From: a virus
Strand: one strand, 5' to 3'
Length of the DNA stretch: 43,377 nt
Virus record (IMG/VR): IMGVR_UViG_3300043777_000212
Location: 1-43,377 of that record
The notes under the pieces were generated by a model. That model was not told the DNA's origin, did no database searches, and was given only the letters and a program-made list of their open reading frames with translations. The position numbers were made by a program, and so were the translations under genes. Of the stretch, positions 1-7,969 are shown piece by piece; within the stretch, counting starts at the first letter, position 1, and the number at the start of each line of letters is the position of its first letter.

Positions 1-149
1 CCCCTGACTGCTTTCTGCACACTGAAGGCAAAGATCCGGGCGATCAGCTCGACACGCTGTGCTGCGGCCTGCTGGATCAAATTGACCCCGGTCGCGGTCT
101 TATTCAAATCGTCGGGATCCAGACCCGGGTTGTGCCGCGATATGCCGGT
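1..149. repeat. Terminal overlap, left copy
   Basis: These bases are the same as 43229-43377 except at one position: G at 127 here, T at 43355. Both copies lie inside the portal gene, and joining them restores one continuous reading frame. This is what an assembler leaves when it opens a circular or circularly permuted phage genome. A true 149-bp physical terminal repeat is less likely, because the cut falls inside an essential gene. Confidence 0.93.
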
Positions 150-1661
150 GCGGACCTCGGCGGTCTGGTCCATGTACTCGACCAGCCCTTGTGCCTTCTC
201 GGCGACGAATGGCGTGATCAGCGGGGTTACGCCGTCGGCGCTGCGCGCCCTGACGATGCCGCCCGGCTTTGACGTCAACAGGTCGTCGTAAGTCTCATCA
301 GTCGCCGCACTCTCGACCACCAGATGCCGGGGATTGTTCGTCAAGTAGATATTGTCCAACATCTGCCTAATCAGCGTTGACTTGATCCGCTGAAGGTCCA
401 TAACTAAGTCTGCTACCGCCATCCCCACCAATTTGTGCGGCATCGGCACCGGGCAGAGAAAGTTGAACGGCACCTCGTCGACTTCCTCGATGTCGGGTTT
501 TCCTTTCTTCGTCAGGATCACCGCGGAGCGGTTGATGGTCACTACCTTAAGCAACTCAGCCAGCCCGTCACCGTCGTAATCGGCCTGGATGTAATTCTCC
601 TCGACCCAATACATCCGCATCGGCAGGTCGGTGCGATCGTTGGTGTAGGGCATGTCGTCGTCGGGCAAGAACCTTTGCAACCTTTCCGGGTTGTAGTCCT
701 CGCTGTCGGTCCAGGCGACTTTGTCGAGACACTCTTCGTCGTAGCCCTGCTGTAGGAGCTCGGTGCGCGTCGTCGGCTGGCGATGGCAAATGAACGGGAT
801 ATTCTCGCGCGTCGAGCGTCGGCTGAAGAGGATTTCCTCGGGCGGCACGTTGGCGATCTTGATACGGCCCTGCTTGCGGGTGACCCGCAGCTTGCAGTCG
901 TACAGCATCGGCGGCGGGGCCGGCGGCTGGCCGGGCACCGGCGGGGGCACCGGCTGCGGCGCGTCCTCGCCCATCCCCGAGGGTGTCGGGGCCGGGTAGG
1001 AGCGCTCCTCGAGGATCTCGACCTCGGCGCTCGCATTAGGGTCGGAGAGATCGCGGATTTTGGCCTGATACTCGTCGGCGGTGAGTCCGGTAAAAGAATT
1101 AGTCTCCCTTATCTGCTCCTCCGACCACCATCTCTTTATCCAACCGACTTTTTGTAGTAATCCATCTTTAAACCAGTCGTGCAATATTAAGAAACCATCA
1201 TTGTCTACATTAAATACGTGATTGACATAGAGTGTGGCCTGGCGCGCGGCCTCCTCGGGGTCGAGCGGCGGCGGCATCCCGGGAACGGTTGGCGGCGGGG
1301 TCATCGTCGTGCGGATGGGTGCGAGCTCGGCGATGCTGTCGGACGCGGTAAAGATGCGCAACAGTGCGGGAAGCACCCATTCGACGGTTTCCAACACCGT
1401 CAGCATGACCACTTTCGAACGGTTCTGGCCGGGCGGCGGGTCGGCGAACTCCGCACCCTGATAGGCCTGCATCAGCGCCATGCGCTCGTTCGACAGCTTG
1501 CCGTTCTCGGCGCCGACCGCCTGGCCGAGCTCACGCCGGATGATGTCCTGCAGCTCGTCAACGGCCATCAGGTCTTTAGGATCGCGCCGCGCGACGCGCT
1601 TGGACCGACCGGGAAAGAGCTCCCGCGAAGAGGGGAACTGCGCGACATTATCGAGCGGCAT
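1..1661 (-). CDS. Portal protein, N-terminal part (continues at 43228)
   Basis: This is the dodecameric portal of the head vertex, through which DNA is packaged and ejected and to which the adaptor docks. The ATG at 1661-1659 starts MPLDNVAQFPSS. Later stretches such as LSNERMALMQAYQ, SKVVMLTVLETVEWVLP and the HDWFKDGLLQKVGW region fit P22/SU10-class podovirus portals. The frame is open to base 1 and resumes at 43228, ending at 42475, for 804 residues in all, a normal length for the family. The gene starts 4 bases after the small coiled-coil gene. In this copy the conserved HNQGLDPD motif reads HNPGLDPD because of the single mismatch at 127; the right-hand copy has the family-typical Q. Confidence 0.9.
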   Translation of the reverse strand, partial: MPLDNVAQFPSSRELFPGRSKRVARRDPKDLMAVDELQDIIRRELGQAVGAENGKLSNERMALMQAYQGAEFADPPPGQNRSKVVMLTVLETVEWVLPALLRIFTASDSIAELAPIRTTMTPPPTVPGMPPPLDPEEAARQATLYVNHVFNVDNDGFLILHDWFKDGLLQKVGWIKRWWSEEQIRETNSFTGLTADEYQAKIRDLSDPNASAEVEILEERSYPAPTPSGMGEDAPQPVPPPVPGQPPAPPPMLYDCKLRVTRKQGRIKIANVPPEEILFSRRSTRENIPFICHRQPTTRTELLQQGYDEECLDKVAWTDSEDYNPERLQRFLPDDDMPYTNDRTDLPMRMYWVEENYIQADYDGDGLAELLKVVTINRSAVILTKKGKPDIEEVDEVPFNFLCPVPMPHKLVGMAVADLVMDLQRIKSTLIRQMLDNIYLTNNPRHLVVESAATDETYDDLLTSKPGGIVRARSADGVTPLITPFVAEKAQGLVEYMDQTAEVRTGISRHNPGLDPDDLNKTATGVNLIQQAAAQRVELIARIFAFSVQKAVR

Positions 1662-1665
1662 AGCT

Positions 1666-1854
1666 TTATTTTGTTGGCGTTGGCGGGAAAGGCGGCGTCA
1701 GCCGATCGACCTTGGCGCGCAGGCTGTTGAGCTGCCCCTGCAACATCTTTATCCGCTGATCAAGCTCGGCAGGGCTGCTGTCCTCGACACGCTGCTCAAG
1801 GGCGGCGACTCTGGCCTCAAGTTCGCGCGCCCGCACCGCGTCGGCAATGCTCAT
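1666..1854 (-). CDS. Small coiled-coil protein upstream of portal
   Basis: A 62-residue protein whose residues 8-50 are an almost unbroken charged helix with heptad-like spacing (RELEARVAALEQRVE, then LDQRIKMLQGQLNSLRAKV), followed by a proline-rich tail PPFPPTPTK. This predicts a homo-oligomeric coiled coil. Its ATG directly abuts the stop of the Ig-like gene, and the portal starts four bases after its own stop, so it is translated as part of the packaging and head operon. A minor virion or assembly role is inferred from position only. No named family was recognised. Confidence 0.75.
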   Translation of the reverse strand: MSIADAVRARELEARVAALEQRVEDSSPAELDQRIKMLQGQLNSLRAKVDRLTPPFPPTPTK

Positions 1855-2259
1855 TTACGCCGGCCTGGCTCGGCCAGGCCCGTGTGCGGCGGGCTCGGGC
1901 CCCCGGCCTTCGCCGGGGCCTCTACGGGCCGCCGCGGCCGTCACCGTGACGGCATTCGATGGAGGTGCTGCGGTCGACCCCGCAGTGTTGGTTGCGGTCA
2001 CCACGCACGTGACGCTGTGCCCTTCGTTGCCGGCAACCGGCGTGTAGCTGCTGCCCAGCGCACCCAGATCGGTGCCGTCGAGAAACCAGGCATAGGCGTA
2101 GCTCGCCGGTTCGCCGAGCCATTCACCCATCGTGCAGCTCAGCACCTCGCCGACCGCTGCCGTTTGGGGCGAAACCATTGGGATCGCTGTGTTAAGAGGT
2201 GGATTGATCTGCACACCGGCCGCGCGCGCCAGTTCCTGCAATCGGCCAAAATCGCTCAT
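1855..2259 (-). CDS. Ig-like domain protein (second of a tandem pair)
   Basis: A 134-residue protein. About residues 28-108 form an immunoglobulin-like beta-sandwich of the kind common in phage virion proteins: VGEVLSCTMGEW, then SYAYAWFLDG, then a HSVTCVVTATNTAGS strand. Such domains often decorate capsids or tails and bind surfaces weakly; that role is inferred here. The ATG at 2259 is preferred over an upstream one because AAGGAAGAG lies just before it. The C-terminal tail of about 26 residues (rich in R, G, P) is encoded by two palindromic DNA elements and looks like an acquired extension. The upstream gene at 2296-2613 has the same fold and probably arose by duplication. Confidence 0.8.
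   Translation of the reverse strand: MSDFGRLQELARAAGVQINPPLNTAIPMVSPQTAAVGEVLSCTMGEWLGEPASYAYAWFLDGTDLGALGSSYTPVAGNEGHSVTCVVTATNTAGSTAAPPSNAVTVTAAAARRGPGEGRGPEPAAHGPGRARPA
1862..1880. repeat. Palindrome in the Ig-like gene tail
   Basis: GGCCTGGC and GCCAGGCC form a perfect 8-bp inverted repeat around a 3-base loop. It lies in the last codons of the Ig-like gene and encodes part of its R/G/P-rich tail. Confidence 0.8.
1901..1918. repeat. Dispersed palindromic element (CCCCGGC-cttc-GCCGGGG)
   Basis: A perfect 7-bp inverted repeat with a 4-base loop. It belongs to the family of small palindromes scattered through this genome and is read in frame within the Ig-like protein as PGEGRG. Confidence 0.85.
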
Positions 2260-2295
2260 CGCTGCTCTTCCTTCATCGTTAAACCACGGCAAGAT

Positions 2296-2613
2296 TTAGG
2301 CTACGTTGATCGGGTCCGACGGCGGCCCGCGCGTCGAACCGGCGGCGTTGACCGCGGTCACCGTACAACGCACCGGATTGAACCTATCGGCCGTCACCAG
2401 CGTGTAGGTATTGGCATCGGTGCCGACATTGGTCGCCGCACCCCGGATCCATTGATAGTTGTAGCTGGTCGGTGAGTTGGTCCACGCCCCGTCGGTGGTG
2501 GTCAGCACCTGACCGACCGTGCCGGTGCCGCTGAGCCTGGCAATGGCACGGTGTTCGGGCGGAAACGTGCCGGCAACAAAGCTCTTTTCCATCCATCTCG
2601 AATACCCGCTCAT
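2296..2613 (-). CDS. Ig-like domain protein (first of a tandem pair)
   Basis: A 105-residue protein with one Ig-like beta-sandwich: a VGQVLTTTDGAW strand, the core tryptophan in SYNYQWIRG, and the VRCTVTAVNAAGS strand near the C-terminus. The ATG at 2613 is chosen because AAGGAGG sits six bases upstream; the GTG two codons earlier would be too close. It lies between TerL and its apparent paralogue, so it is probably a virion surface or decoration protein made with the head genes. That role is inferred from fold and position. Confidence 0.82.
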   Translation of the reverse strand: MSGYSRWMEKSFVAGTFPPEHRAIARLSGTGTVGQVLTTTDGAWTNSPTSYNYQWIRGAATNVGTDANTYTLVTADRFNPVRCTVTAVNAAGSTRGPPSDPINVA

Positions 2614-2628
2614 CCACACCTCCTTGTC

Positions 2629-3984
2629 TTAGACGACCGCCAAATCGGGGTACTTCAACGGCCGCGCACTTCCCGCGTTGCGCACGTTGGCGAGCGCCCA
2701 GTATCTGAGCGCGTCAGCGGCATGCGACGACCAATCATGCAGCGGCCGGTCCGAGTAGGTGCGCAGGCTCTCGTTCCAGCTGCGCCGGTAGTTCTGCAGC
2801 GCGGAGATCCCGCGCGCACACTTTTCCGCATCGAACCAGCAGCGCGGCAGCAGCATGCGCGCCGCATTGATGCCGTCCTCGATCTTCTGGCTGGCGATCA
2901 CTTGCGCACGGTGAAAGCCAAGGCTCCGCAGCACCTCGAGCCGCGAGCGGCCGGTGCCCAACTCGCGCGCCTCGGCATCGTGCGGTAATATGTGTTCACC
3001 CCACTTGTACGGCCGCCGGTCGAGCTCGCGCGTGTACCAGTCGAGCCCCACACCCGAGTTCTCGACGTAATCGATGAAGCGGATCTCTTGCCCCGCCAGC
3101 TGGATCAGCCAGATCGCCGTCGCATCGCCGATCCCCAGATCCCACGCGGTGTGCACCGGCAGGGTCGGGTCGTGGAGCACGTGGGTGATGCGCTTTTCCT
3201 TCTCGGCCGCCTCCATCTGACTGCCGTAGTAGCTGCCCATGACCCCGGCATCGAAGGAGACCAGATACTCCTGCCGATATCTGGCCTCGCCGTCGTCCGG
3301 GCCGTACTCCCGCAACAGCTCACGGTGCTCGATCTCGAGCTGATCGTAGCTAAAAACGTCGGTCTCGGTCGCCGGCAGGCGCTCGGCAAACCAAGTGTCG
3401 TCCTGGTTGGCGGCCTCGTAAAACGTGCTGGCGTGGTTGCGGCCTCTGGGTGTCGTGATAAACAGGGCCCATCCGCCATTCTCCGCCAGGATCGGCCGCA
3501 AGTAACCCCAAGCAGAAGGGTCGGCCAGGGCAAATTCGGAAAACACCACGCCGATCGGCGGCGAGCCGACCAGGCTGTTGTAGTTGTCGCTGCCGACCAG
3601 CTGCCACAGGCTGCCGCTCTTAAAGCGGATCGCCATGTCGGTTTCTCTGGTCGATTCTCTCAATTCGCGCGGAAACGCCTCGTTGATCCGCCGCAGCCCG
3701 GTATGCGGGTTGACCGCGTCCCACACTGCCTTCCGCGCCTGGTTGGCCTCCGGCAGCATGTGCCAATAAACTCCGACCCGGGTGTGCGCGGCGACCGCAC
3801 TCCAGTGCAGGCACACCTCGTCCTTGCCGGCGCGGCGGTGCCAGATCGCCACCGCCCGCTTGCCGTCCTTTTCCAGGTATTTCCAGAGGTTCGCCTGATA
3901 CGCCCGCGGCCGCCAATTGTTGTGCGGCAGACGGACGAGGCCGTCGACCCCCGCCTGCGCAGGAGCTTGCCCGGCTTGGCTCAA
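2629..3984 (-). CDS. terL: Terminase large subunit (TerL)
   Basis: The packaging motor that cuts concatemeric DNA and pumps it through the portal. The 451 residues carry an ATPase with a variant Walker A, HRRAGKDE (49-56), a Walker B with catalytic glutamate in VVFSEF (146-151), and a coupling motif TTPRGRNH (177-184). The RNase H-like nuclease has acidic residues in WDLGIGDATA (about 281-290), ILPHDAEA (about 332-339) and HDWSSHAADALRY (about 416-428). Length is normal. The start is TTG at 3984, one base after the upstream stop. Residues 5-12 (GQAPAQAG) come from a palindromic element, so the extreme N-terminus may be an insertion. The small subunit is not adjacent; a candidate lies at 9175-9570. 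Confidence 0.95.
   Translation of the reverse strand: MSQAGQAPAQAGVDGLVRLPHNNWRPRAYQANLWKYLEKDGKRAVAIWHRRAGKDEVCLHWSAVAAHTRVGVYWHMLPEANQARKAVWDAVNPHTGLRRINEAFPRELRESTRETDMAIRFKSGSLWQLVGSDNYNSLVGSPPIGVVFSEFALADPSAWGYLRPILAENGGWALFITTPRGRNHASTFYEAANQDDTWFAERLPATETDVFSYDQLEIEHRELLREYGPDDGEARYRQEYLVSFDAGVMGSYYGSQMEAAEKEKRITHVLHDPTLPVHTAWDLGIGDATAIWLIQLAGQEIRFIDYVENSGVGLDWYTRELDRRPYKWGEHILPHDAEARELGTGRSRLEVLRSLGFHRAQVIASQKIEDGINAARMLLPRCWFDAEKCARGISALQNYRRSWNESLRTYSDRPLHDWSSHAADALRYWALANVRNAGSARPLKYPDLAVV
3948..3965. repeat. Dispersed palindromic element (degenerate) in terL
   Basis: CCCCCGC, a 4-base loop, then GCAGGAG: a copy of the palindromic family with two arm mismatches. On the minus strand it encodes APAQAG in the first residues of TerL. 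Confidence 0.7.
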
Positions 3985-3985
3985 A

Positions 3986-4396
3986 TCACTGTGCCGGCGC
4001 TACGGCAAAGCCGTGGGCAACGTACCACGCCTCGACCTGGGCATCAGACACATCGGCTGCGGCAAACCTTGCCATGAACGTGCCGATCACGGTCTGCACC
4101 TGATCCGACAGTGCCGCCTCGGCGGCCTCCGAGTTCCACTCGCTCAGATAGTCGCGGATATTGGTCTCGGTCTGCGGGTCCTGTAAAAAGTACGATATTG
4201 TGCGGTCGACATAAATCGTGGTCTGCAGCGGGATCTGCTCGGCGACTATCCGCGCCCGCACCCAGTCTGCATCGGGCTTGGTGCTGGGGATCGGTATCGC
4301 GCAGGTATAGGCCGACCACGCGACCAATCCGCCGAGGTTGCGGTCGCGGACCACGGCTTGTTTTGGGTACTGCGCCAGCAGTGTGTAATCAGCCAT
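3986..4396 (-). CDS. Conserved-looking virion-region protein, unknown function
   Basis: A 136-residue soluble, mostly helical protein (MADYTLLAQYPKQAVVRDRN at the start). It lies between the Ig/beta-sandwich tail protein and TerL in the same operon. No signal peptide, membrane segment or catalytic motif is visible. It sits where some podoviruses have a small tail or packaging accessory gene, but the sequence does not identify it. Spacing to TerL is one base, so expression is likely coupled. Confidence 0.75.
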   Translation of the reverse strand: MADYTLLAQYPKQAVVRDRNLGGLVAWSAYTCAIPIPSTKPDADWVRARIVAEQIPLQTTIYVDRTISYFLQDPQTETNIRDYLSEWNSEAAEAALSDQVQTVIGTFMARFAAADVSDAQVEAWYVAHGFAVAPAQ

Positions 4397-4405
4397 GTTC
4401 CCTCG

Positions 4406-5059
4406 CTATTTCAGTGCTATGACATGAGTGTAGTAAGTCCATCCCGAGCCGCTGGGGTCGGTAAACGTCGCGGCAACCGGACCCGCCGCCGCCTGTATCA
4501 TATCTTCCGTGATGACAAATGCCTCATTGGAAGGGGGTGCTTGGTTCAGACGCTGAGTAAATCCGGTCCCGGCCCTGCCCCCGGTCGCAAAATTATTTCC
4601 AGTCGTGGTCATCCCCCAGATCAGCTCGCCCGGTTGCGTCGTCGTAATCGCCCCCGACGTAATAAGGTCAGCGCCGCCCCCAGGCCAGTTTTGCTGTAAC
4701 CCATTCCACTGATCGAACACGCCGCCGCTATATTCGGTATACCAGATAGCGCCAAACGAAGCGCCGCCGGCAGTCCAGTTGATGGTCAATACAGTGGCTC
4801 CGCCGATTAGGCCAGAACCGGTAAACGCCATGATCTGACCCACTTGCCCCCGAGTCGGGTAATTGTTGCCCTTGTCGTCGGTTAAAGACGATAAGGTCAG
4901 ATTATTTGTGTTCTTGCAGCCCACTATGACCGTATGTCCGGCACCTATCGGCGCTGTAAAGTATAGATTACTGGTATTGGCATAGCTCATTTGAGCTATA
5001 CCCTGATTAACGTAGGTGATCGCCCCGCCAGTTACCGGTGGTTTGGCGAGAATCAGCAT
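4406..5059 (-). CDS. Beta-rich, fibre-associated virion protein
   Basis: A 217-residue protein with alternating short strands, rich in G, T, N and aromatic residues (VIVGCKNTNNLTLSS, FGAIWYTEYSGG, WTYYTHVIAL at the end). The pattern resembles jelly-roll or carbohydrate-binding-like domains often encoded next to phage tail fibres. It starts just downstream of the long tail-fibre gene and is slightly less GC-rich than its neighbours, which may mean separate acquisition. A receptor-contact or fibre-capping role is plausible but inferred. Confidence 0.7.
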   Translation of the reverse strand: MLILAKPPVTGGAITYVNQGIAQMSYANTSNLYFTAPIGAGHTVIVGCKNTNNLTLSSLTDDKGNNYPTRGQVGQIMAFTGSGLIGGATVLTINWTAGGASFGAIWYTEYSGGVFDQWNGLQQNWPGGGADLITSGAITTTQPGELIWGMTTTGNNFATGGRAGTGFTQRLNQAPPSNEAFVITEDMIQAAAGPVAATFTDPSGSGWTYYTHVIALK

Positions 5060-5061
5060 CG

Positions 5062-7446
5062 CTACGCCACAAAGACGGTGATATTGCCGATGCTGCCGGT
5101 GAACGTGCTGGCCGAGGACAGATAGAGGAAATCGCCGGCCGCCAACGTCGTCACCGAGGGCGTGATGGTCTGCACCCCGGCCGCAGCGTTGGCATCGAAG
5201 CTCGAGGCGTTGACGTTGGTGCCGGCGCCGTTCTTGATGTCGATCAGCGCCGCCCCGCCGTTGGCCACCCGCACCACGCCGCGGATGCCGGTGATCGTCA
5301 TTGCCCGGCCGGCGACGACCAGCACCGCGTTGTTGGGGTTGACCCCGGCCAGCCAGCTGACCGATAGCGCGTCGGCGCCGACGCCGTTGACATACAGCCC
5401 CGTCGCGTTGATCGTGCCGACACCCATGCTGCCGCCGGTCACCGTCGGCGGCACGGTGACCCCGCCGTTGGCCTCAAAGCCGATACGCGCCAGAGCTCCA
5501 ATCGAGCCGACCGGTGTGGTCGTGACCTCGACACGGGTGCCGTGCGCCCCCGTCGTAAAATTGGCCGGCTCGGCCGAGTACGCCCGCAATCCCGCTGTAG
5601 ATGTCACGCTGGTGCCGTCATGGCCGGCGAAATTAAAATTTCCCAGTTGGGCGCCGGTCGCCACCGCTGTCGGAGCAGTACCGATACCTCCTGCCGAAGC
5701 CGCGACAATACCGGAAGGACTGCCAAACGACAGCGCGCTAATCTGCGTTGCCGTGTTGTCGACATTCGTAACCAGCAGCTTCGGTTGTACACCGAACGCC
5801 GGAAAGGCAGCGCCCGAAGCGGCGTTGTAATTGACCAGATGCTGGCTGCCGCTGTCCGACAAATGCGTGTTGCCCGCCACCGAAGTGCCGCTTGCGCTGT
5901 AATAGGTCAATTGGTTGGCGGTGCCCGAGCCGACCGTGCCGCTGCCGCCGCCGGCAGCGCCCTGCCACGTCGGGTCGGCCCCTGTCCCGTTCGAGGTCAG
6001 CACCTGGCCGGCAGATCCTACGCCGCTCAGCGTGTACGGGAATCCCGCCGGGCCGCCGCCCAGCACCAGCGTGCGCCCCGCCAGCACGCCGGTCGAGCCG
6101 AGCGTGCTCGACGTGGCGAAATAGGGGATGCCGCCCGCGGTGCCGGTTATGCCGCCGACCAGCGGCGCATAGCGCGCGTCCGCAGTCGCCTGGGTCATGA
6201 TCGGGCTGCGTGTCCCGGCACCGGTGCCGGCGACGCTTTCGATGGTTACCGGCAGATTGGCCGAGCGTAGCCGCAAGGCCGAGGGGCTGCCTGTCGCATC
6301 CTCGCTGATCGACGAGGCGCCGGGCTGAAAGAAGATGCCCTGGAGAGCGGCAAAACTGATCACCCCGGTCATTGTGCCGCCGGCCAGCGGCAGGGCACCA
6401 AGTGCGGTCAACGCTGCCGATGCGCTGGCGGCACCAGTGCCGCCGAAGGCGATCGCGATCGGCGCCGCCGCCGGTATCAGACTGTTGCTGCCTTGATAGA
6501 CCGCCGGTTGGCCGTTGACCCCGGCGTTGACCGAGCCGGTGCCGCCTTGCCCGATGGCCAGCGGCAGAGGCAGGCCTATATAGACCCCACCTTGTGCGTT
6601 GCTGCCGTTGCGCAGGACAAAGCCCTGCATCGCTCCGGTGAAGGCTCCGCCGAACAGATTGTCGAGAGCAGCCCCGCCGGTAGTCGCCTGGGTGCCGCCA
6701 TTGGCGATCGGCACCGGGCCACCGTTGACCATGACCCGTTGGGCATTGACGTCGCCGACCAGCATGCCGCCCGATGGTGCAGTCGGGGCACCGACCGCCA
6801 GCCCCGGTCCGATCGTCGCCTGGGTCACCGGCGAGGTCGTGCCCGGCGGGTTGGTCGCTATCGTCAGCTGCGCGCCCTGTTGAGTGTCGGTCCAGTTTCC
6901 CAGTACCGGCTCGTAGACCGCGCCGACAACGCGTATCGCCGCTCCCATATTATAGTGGCTGCCGCCGTAGCCCCGCCAAGCCAGATTGCCCAGTGAATCG
7001 TTGTGCAGCACGGGCGTCGGTGCCGCTGCAGTGCCGCGCGCCGCGCGCATCATCAGCGCGTCTGACCCAGTGACGCCGAGGCCAAAGCTGTCGATGGCAA
7101 AGGTCGGGTTCTCGCCATTGGCACCAACGATGCGCAAGGCCGAGACCACACCCGAGGGAGCAGCCGGCAGCACCGCATTGCGGTTGATTGTCAGAGTGCC
7201 GGGATTGGTGCCGCTGATCGTCCCGCCAGCCAGTGGCAGGAAATCCCCGCCGCCCGGCCCACCACTAATCTCCGCCCCGTTCCAGCTCGACCCGTCCCAC
7301 CACACCACGTCGTCACCCGTCGACGTGTACAACGGCGTCACCGCCAACGGACCCGGGATCGGTGTCGACCGCTCGATGGCTCTCACAATGAACTGCCCGC
7401 CCGGGCCGCGGGGGTGCCTCTGTTCAAAGTCCGCCGCGCCACTCAT
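5062..7446 (-). CDS. Long tail fibre / receptor-binding-type protein
   Basis: A 794-residue, glycine-, alanine- and threonine-rich fibrous protein. It carries fibre-type repeats such as LPLAGGTISG (about residue 71), IPIANGGTQATTGG, IAFGGTGAASASAALTALG and LPLAGGTMTG, which are typical of trimeric phage tail fibres. The N-terminus (RHPRGPGGQFIVRA) is short and probably the virion-attachment part; the C-terminal 150 residues differ and may be the tip. Its ATG overlaps the stop of the 55-residue gene by four bases (ATGA). A second fibre-like protein is at 38391-39914. No reverse transcriptase lies nearby, so there is no sign of DGR diversification. Confidence 0.85.
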   Translation of the reverse strand: MSGAADFEQRHPRGPGGQFIVRAIERSTPIPGPLAVTPLYTSTGDDVVWWDGSSWNGAEISGGPGGGDFLPLAGGTISGTNPGTLTINRNAVLPAAPSGVVSALRIVGANGENPTFAIDSFGLGVTGSDALMMRAARGTAAAPTPVLHNDSLGNLAWRGYGGSHYNMGAAIRVVGAVYEPVLGNWTDTQQGAQLTIATNPPGTTSPVTQATIGPGLAVGAPTAPSGGMLVGDVNAQRVMVNGGPVPIANGGTQATTGGAALDNLFGGAFTGAMQGFVLRNGSNAQGGVYIGLPLPLAIGQGGTGSVNAGVNGQPAVYQGSNSLIPAAAPIAIAFGGTGAASASAALTALGALPLAGGTMTGVISFAALQGIFFQPGASSISEDATGSPSALRLRSANLPVTIESVAGTGAGTRSPIMTQATADARYAPLVGGITGTAGGIPYFATSSTLGSTGVLAGRTLVLGGGPAGFPYTLSGVGSAGQVLTSNGTGADPTWQGAAGGGSGTVGSGTANQLTYYSASGTSVAGNTHLSDSGSQHLVNYNAASGAAFPAFGVQPKLLVTNVDNTATQISALSFGSPSGIVAASAGGIGTAPTAVATGAQLGNFNFAGHDGTSVTSTAGLRAYSAEPANFTTGAHGTRVEVTTTPVGSIGALARIGFEANGGVTVPPTVTGGSMGVGTINATGLYVNGVGADALSVSWLAGVNPNNAVLVVAGRAMTITGIRGVVRVANGGAALIDIKNGAGTNVNASSFDANAAAGVQTITPSVTTLAAGDFLYLSSASTFTGSIGNITVFVA

Positions 7447-7610
7447 TTCGCCGCTCGCCGACCCTTCGCCGTAGTCTTGCTGCCGCGCATCAACCCAATC
7501 TTGTTCAGCGTGCCGTAGACCGCACCTGGGTCCTTCGGGTACTCCTTCTTCAGCTTCCCCTCCACATCAGCAACCGCCGTCTTCTTGCCGCTCGCCGTCA
7601 GCTTCGGCAT
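7443..7610 (-). CDS. Small basic protein, 55 aa
   Basis: MPKLTASGKKTAVADVEGKL begins a lysine-rich protein ending KTTAKGRRAAK. Its charge suggests nucleic-acid or capsid contact, but no family was recognised. The ATG at 7610 follows the upstream stop by one base, and its own stop overlaps the tail-fibre ATG. It is the third of three consecutive small genes between the methyltransferase and the fibre. Confidence 0.75.
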   Translation of the reverse strand: MPKLTASGKKTAVADVEGKLKKEYPKDPGAVYGTLNKIGLMRGSKTTAKGRRAAK

Positions 7611-7611
7611 C

Positions 7612-7791
7612 TCACCGCTTCCCCTTGCCGCCGTGGTACTTGCTCTGCCCCGGTGCCGCCCCCTTCGATCGCGCAATGTCGCCTATAACTCCTCCAGGCA
7701 CACCCTGCGCCTTCAATTGCGCCGCCCGGCCACCCATCCCCAGCTTGTTCGACTTGCCCCGAAAACTCCCGCTCTTCTTGGTGTCCGCCAT
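7612..7791 (-). CDS. Small basic glycine-rich protein, 59 aa
   Basis: It starts MADTKKSGSFRGKSNK and ends KYHGGKGKR, with GMGGRAAQLKAQGVPGGVIG in the middle. The high K/R/G content suggests RNA or DNA contact. GGGAGG lies about 9 bases before the ATG, and one base separates the stop from the next start, the same spacing as on its upstream side. This regular packing supports a real gene despite the short length. Function unknown. Confidence 0.75.
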   Translation of the reverse strand: MADTKKSGSFRGKSNKLGMGGRAAQLKAQGVPGGVIGDIARSKGAAPGQSKYHGGKGKR

Positions 7792-7792
7792 C

Positions 7793-7969
7793 TCAACCCT
7801 CCCGCTCCCTCACCGCCCTCATGCTCCGCGCCGCCGCCGCCCGCCTACGGTCGCAGTACTCACACTCACCCCGCGGCGCGTAATAAACCGCCGGCTTCCG
7901 ATCCAATGCATCCACCGGCTCAGACGCCTCACTCTCAATCTCATCCTCAACCCAACCAGATCTCTTCAT
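7793..7969 (-). CDS. Small CxxC protein, 58 aa
   Basis: MKRSGWVEDEIESEASEP begins an acidic N-terminal half, followed by APRGECEYCDRRRAAAARSM with a single CxxC pair, then an arginine-rich helix. One CxxC could be half of a zinc site formed by a dimer. Its ATG shares a base with the methyltransferase stop (TGATG) and it ends one base before the next gene. Function unknown. Confidence 0.72.
   Translation of the reverse strand: MKRSGWVEDEIESEASEPVDALDRKPAVYYAPRGECEYCDRRRAAAARSMRAVREREG

Noticed and set aside
2992-4077. Long plus-strand frame of 361 codons
   Set aside because: Exactly antisense to TerL; its composition is the arginine/proline/valine pattern expected from the reverse of GC-rich coding DNA.
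5062-7446. Possible diversity-generating retroelement target in the tail fibre
   Set aside because: No reverse transcriptase and no template/variable repeat pair was found anywhere in the window.
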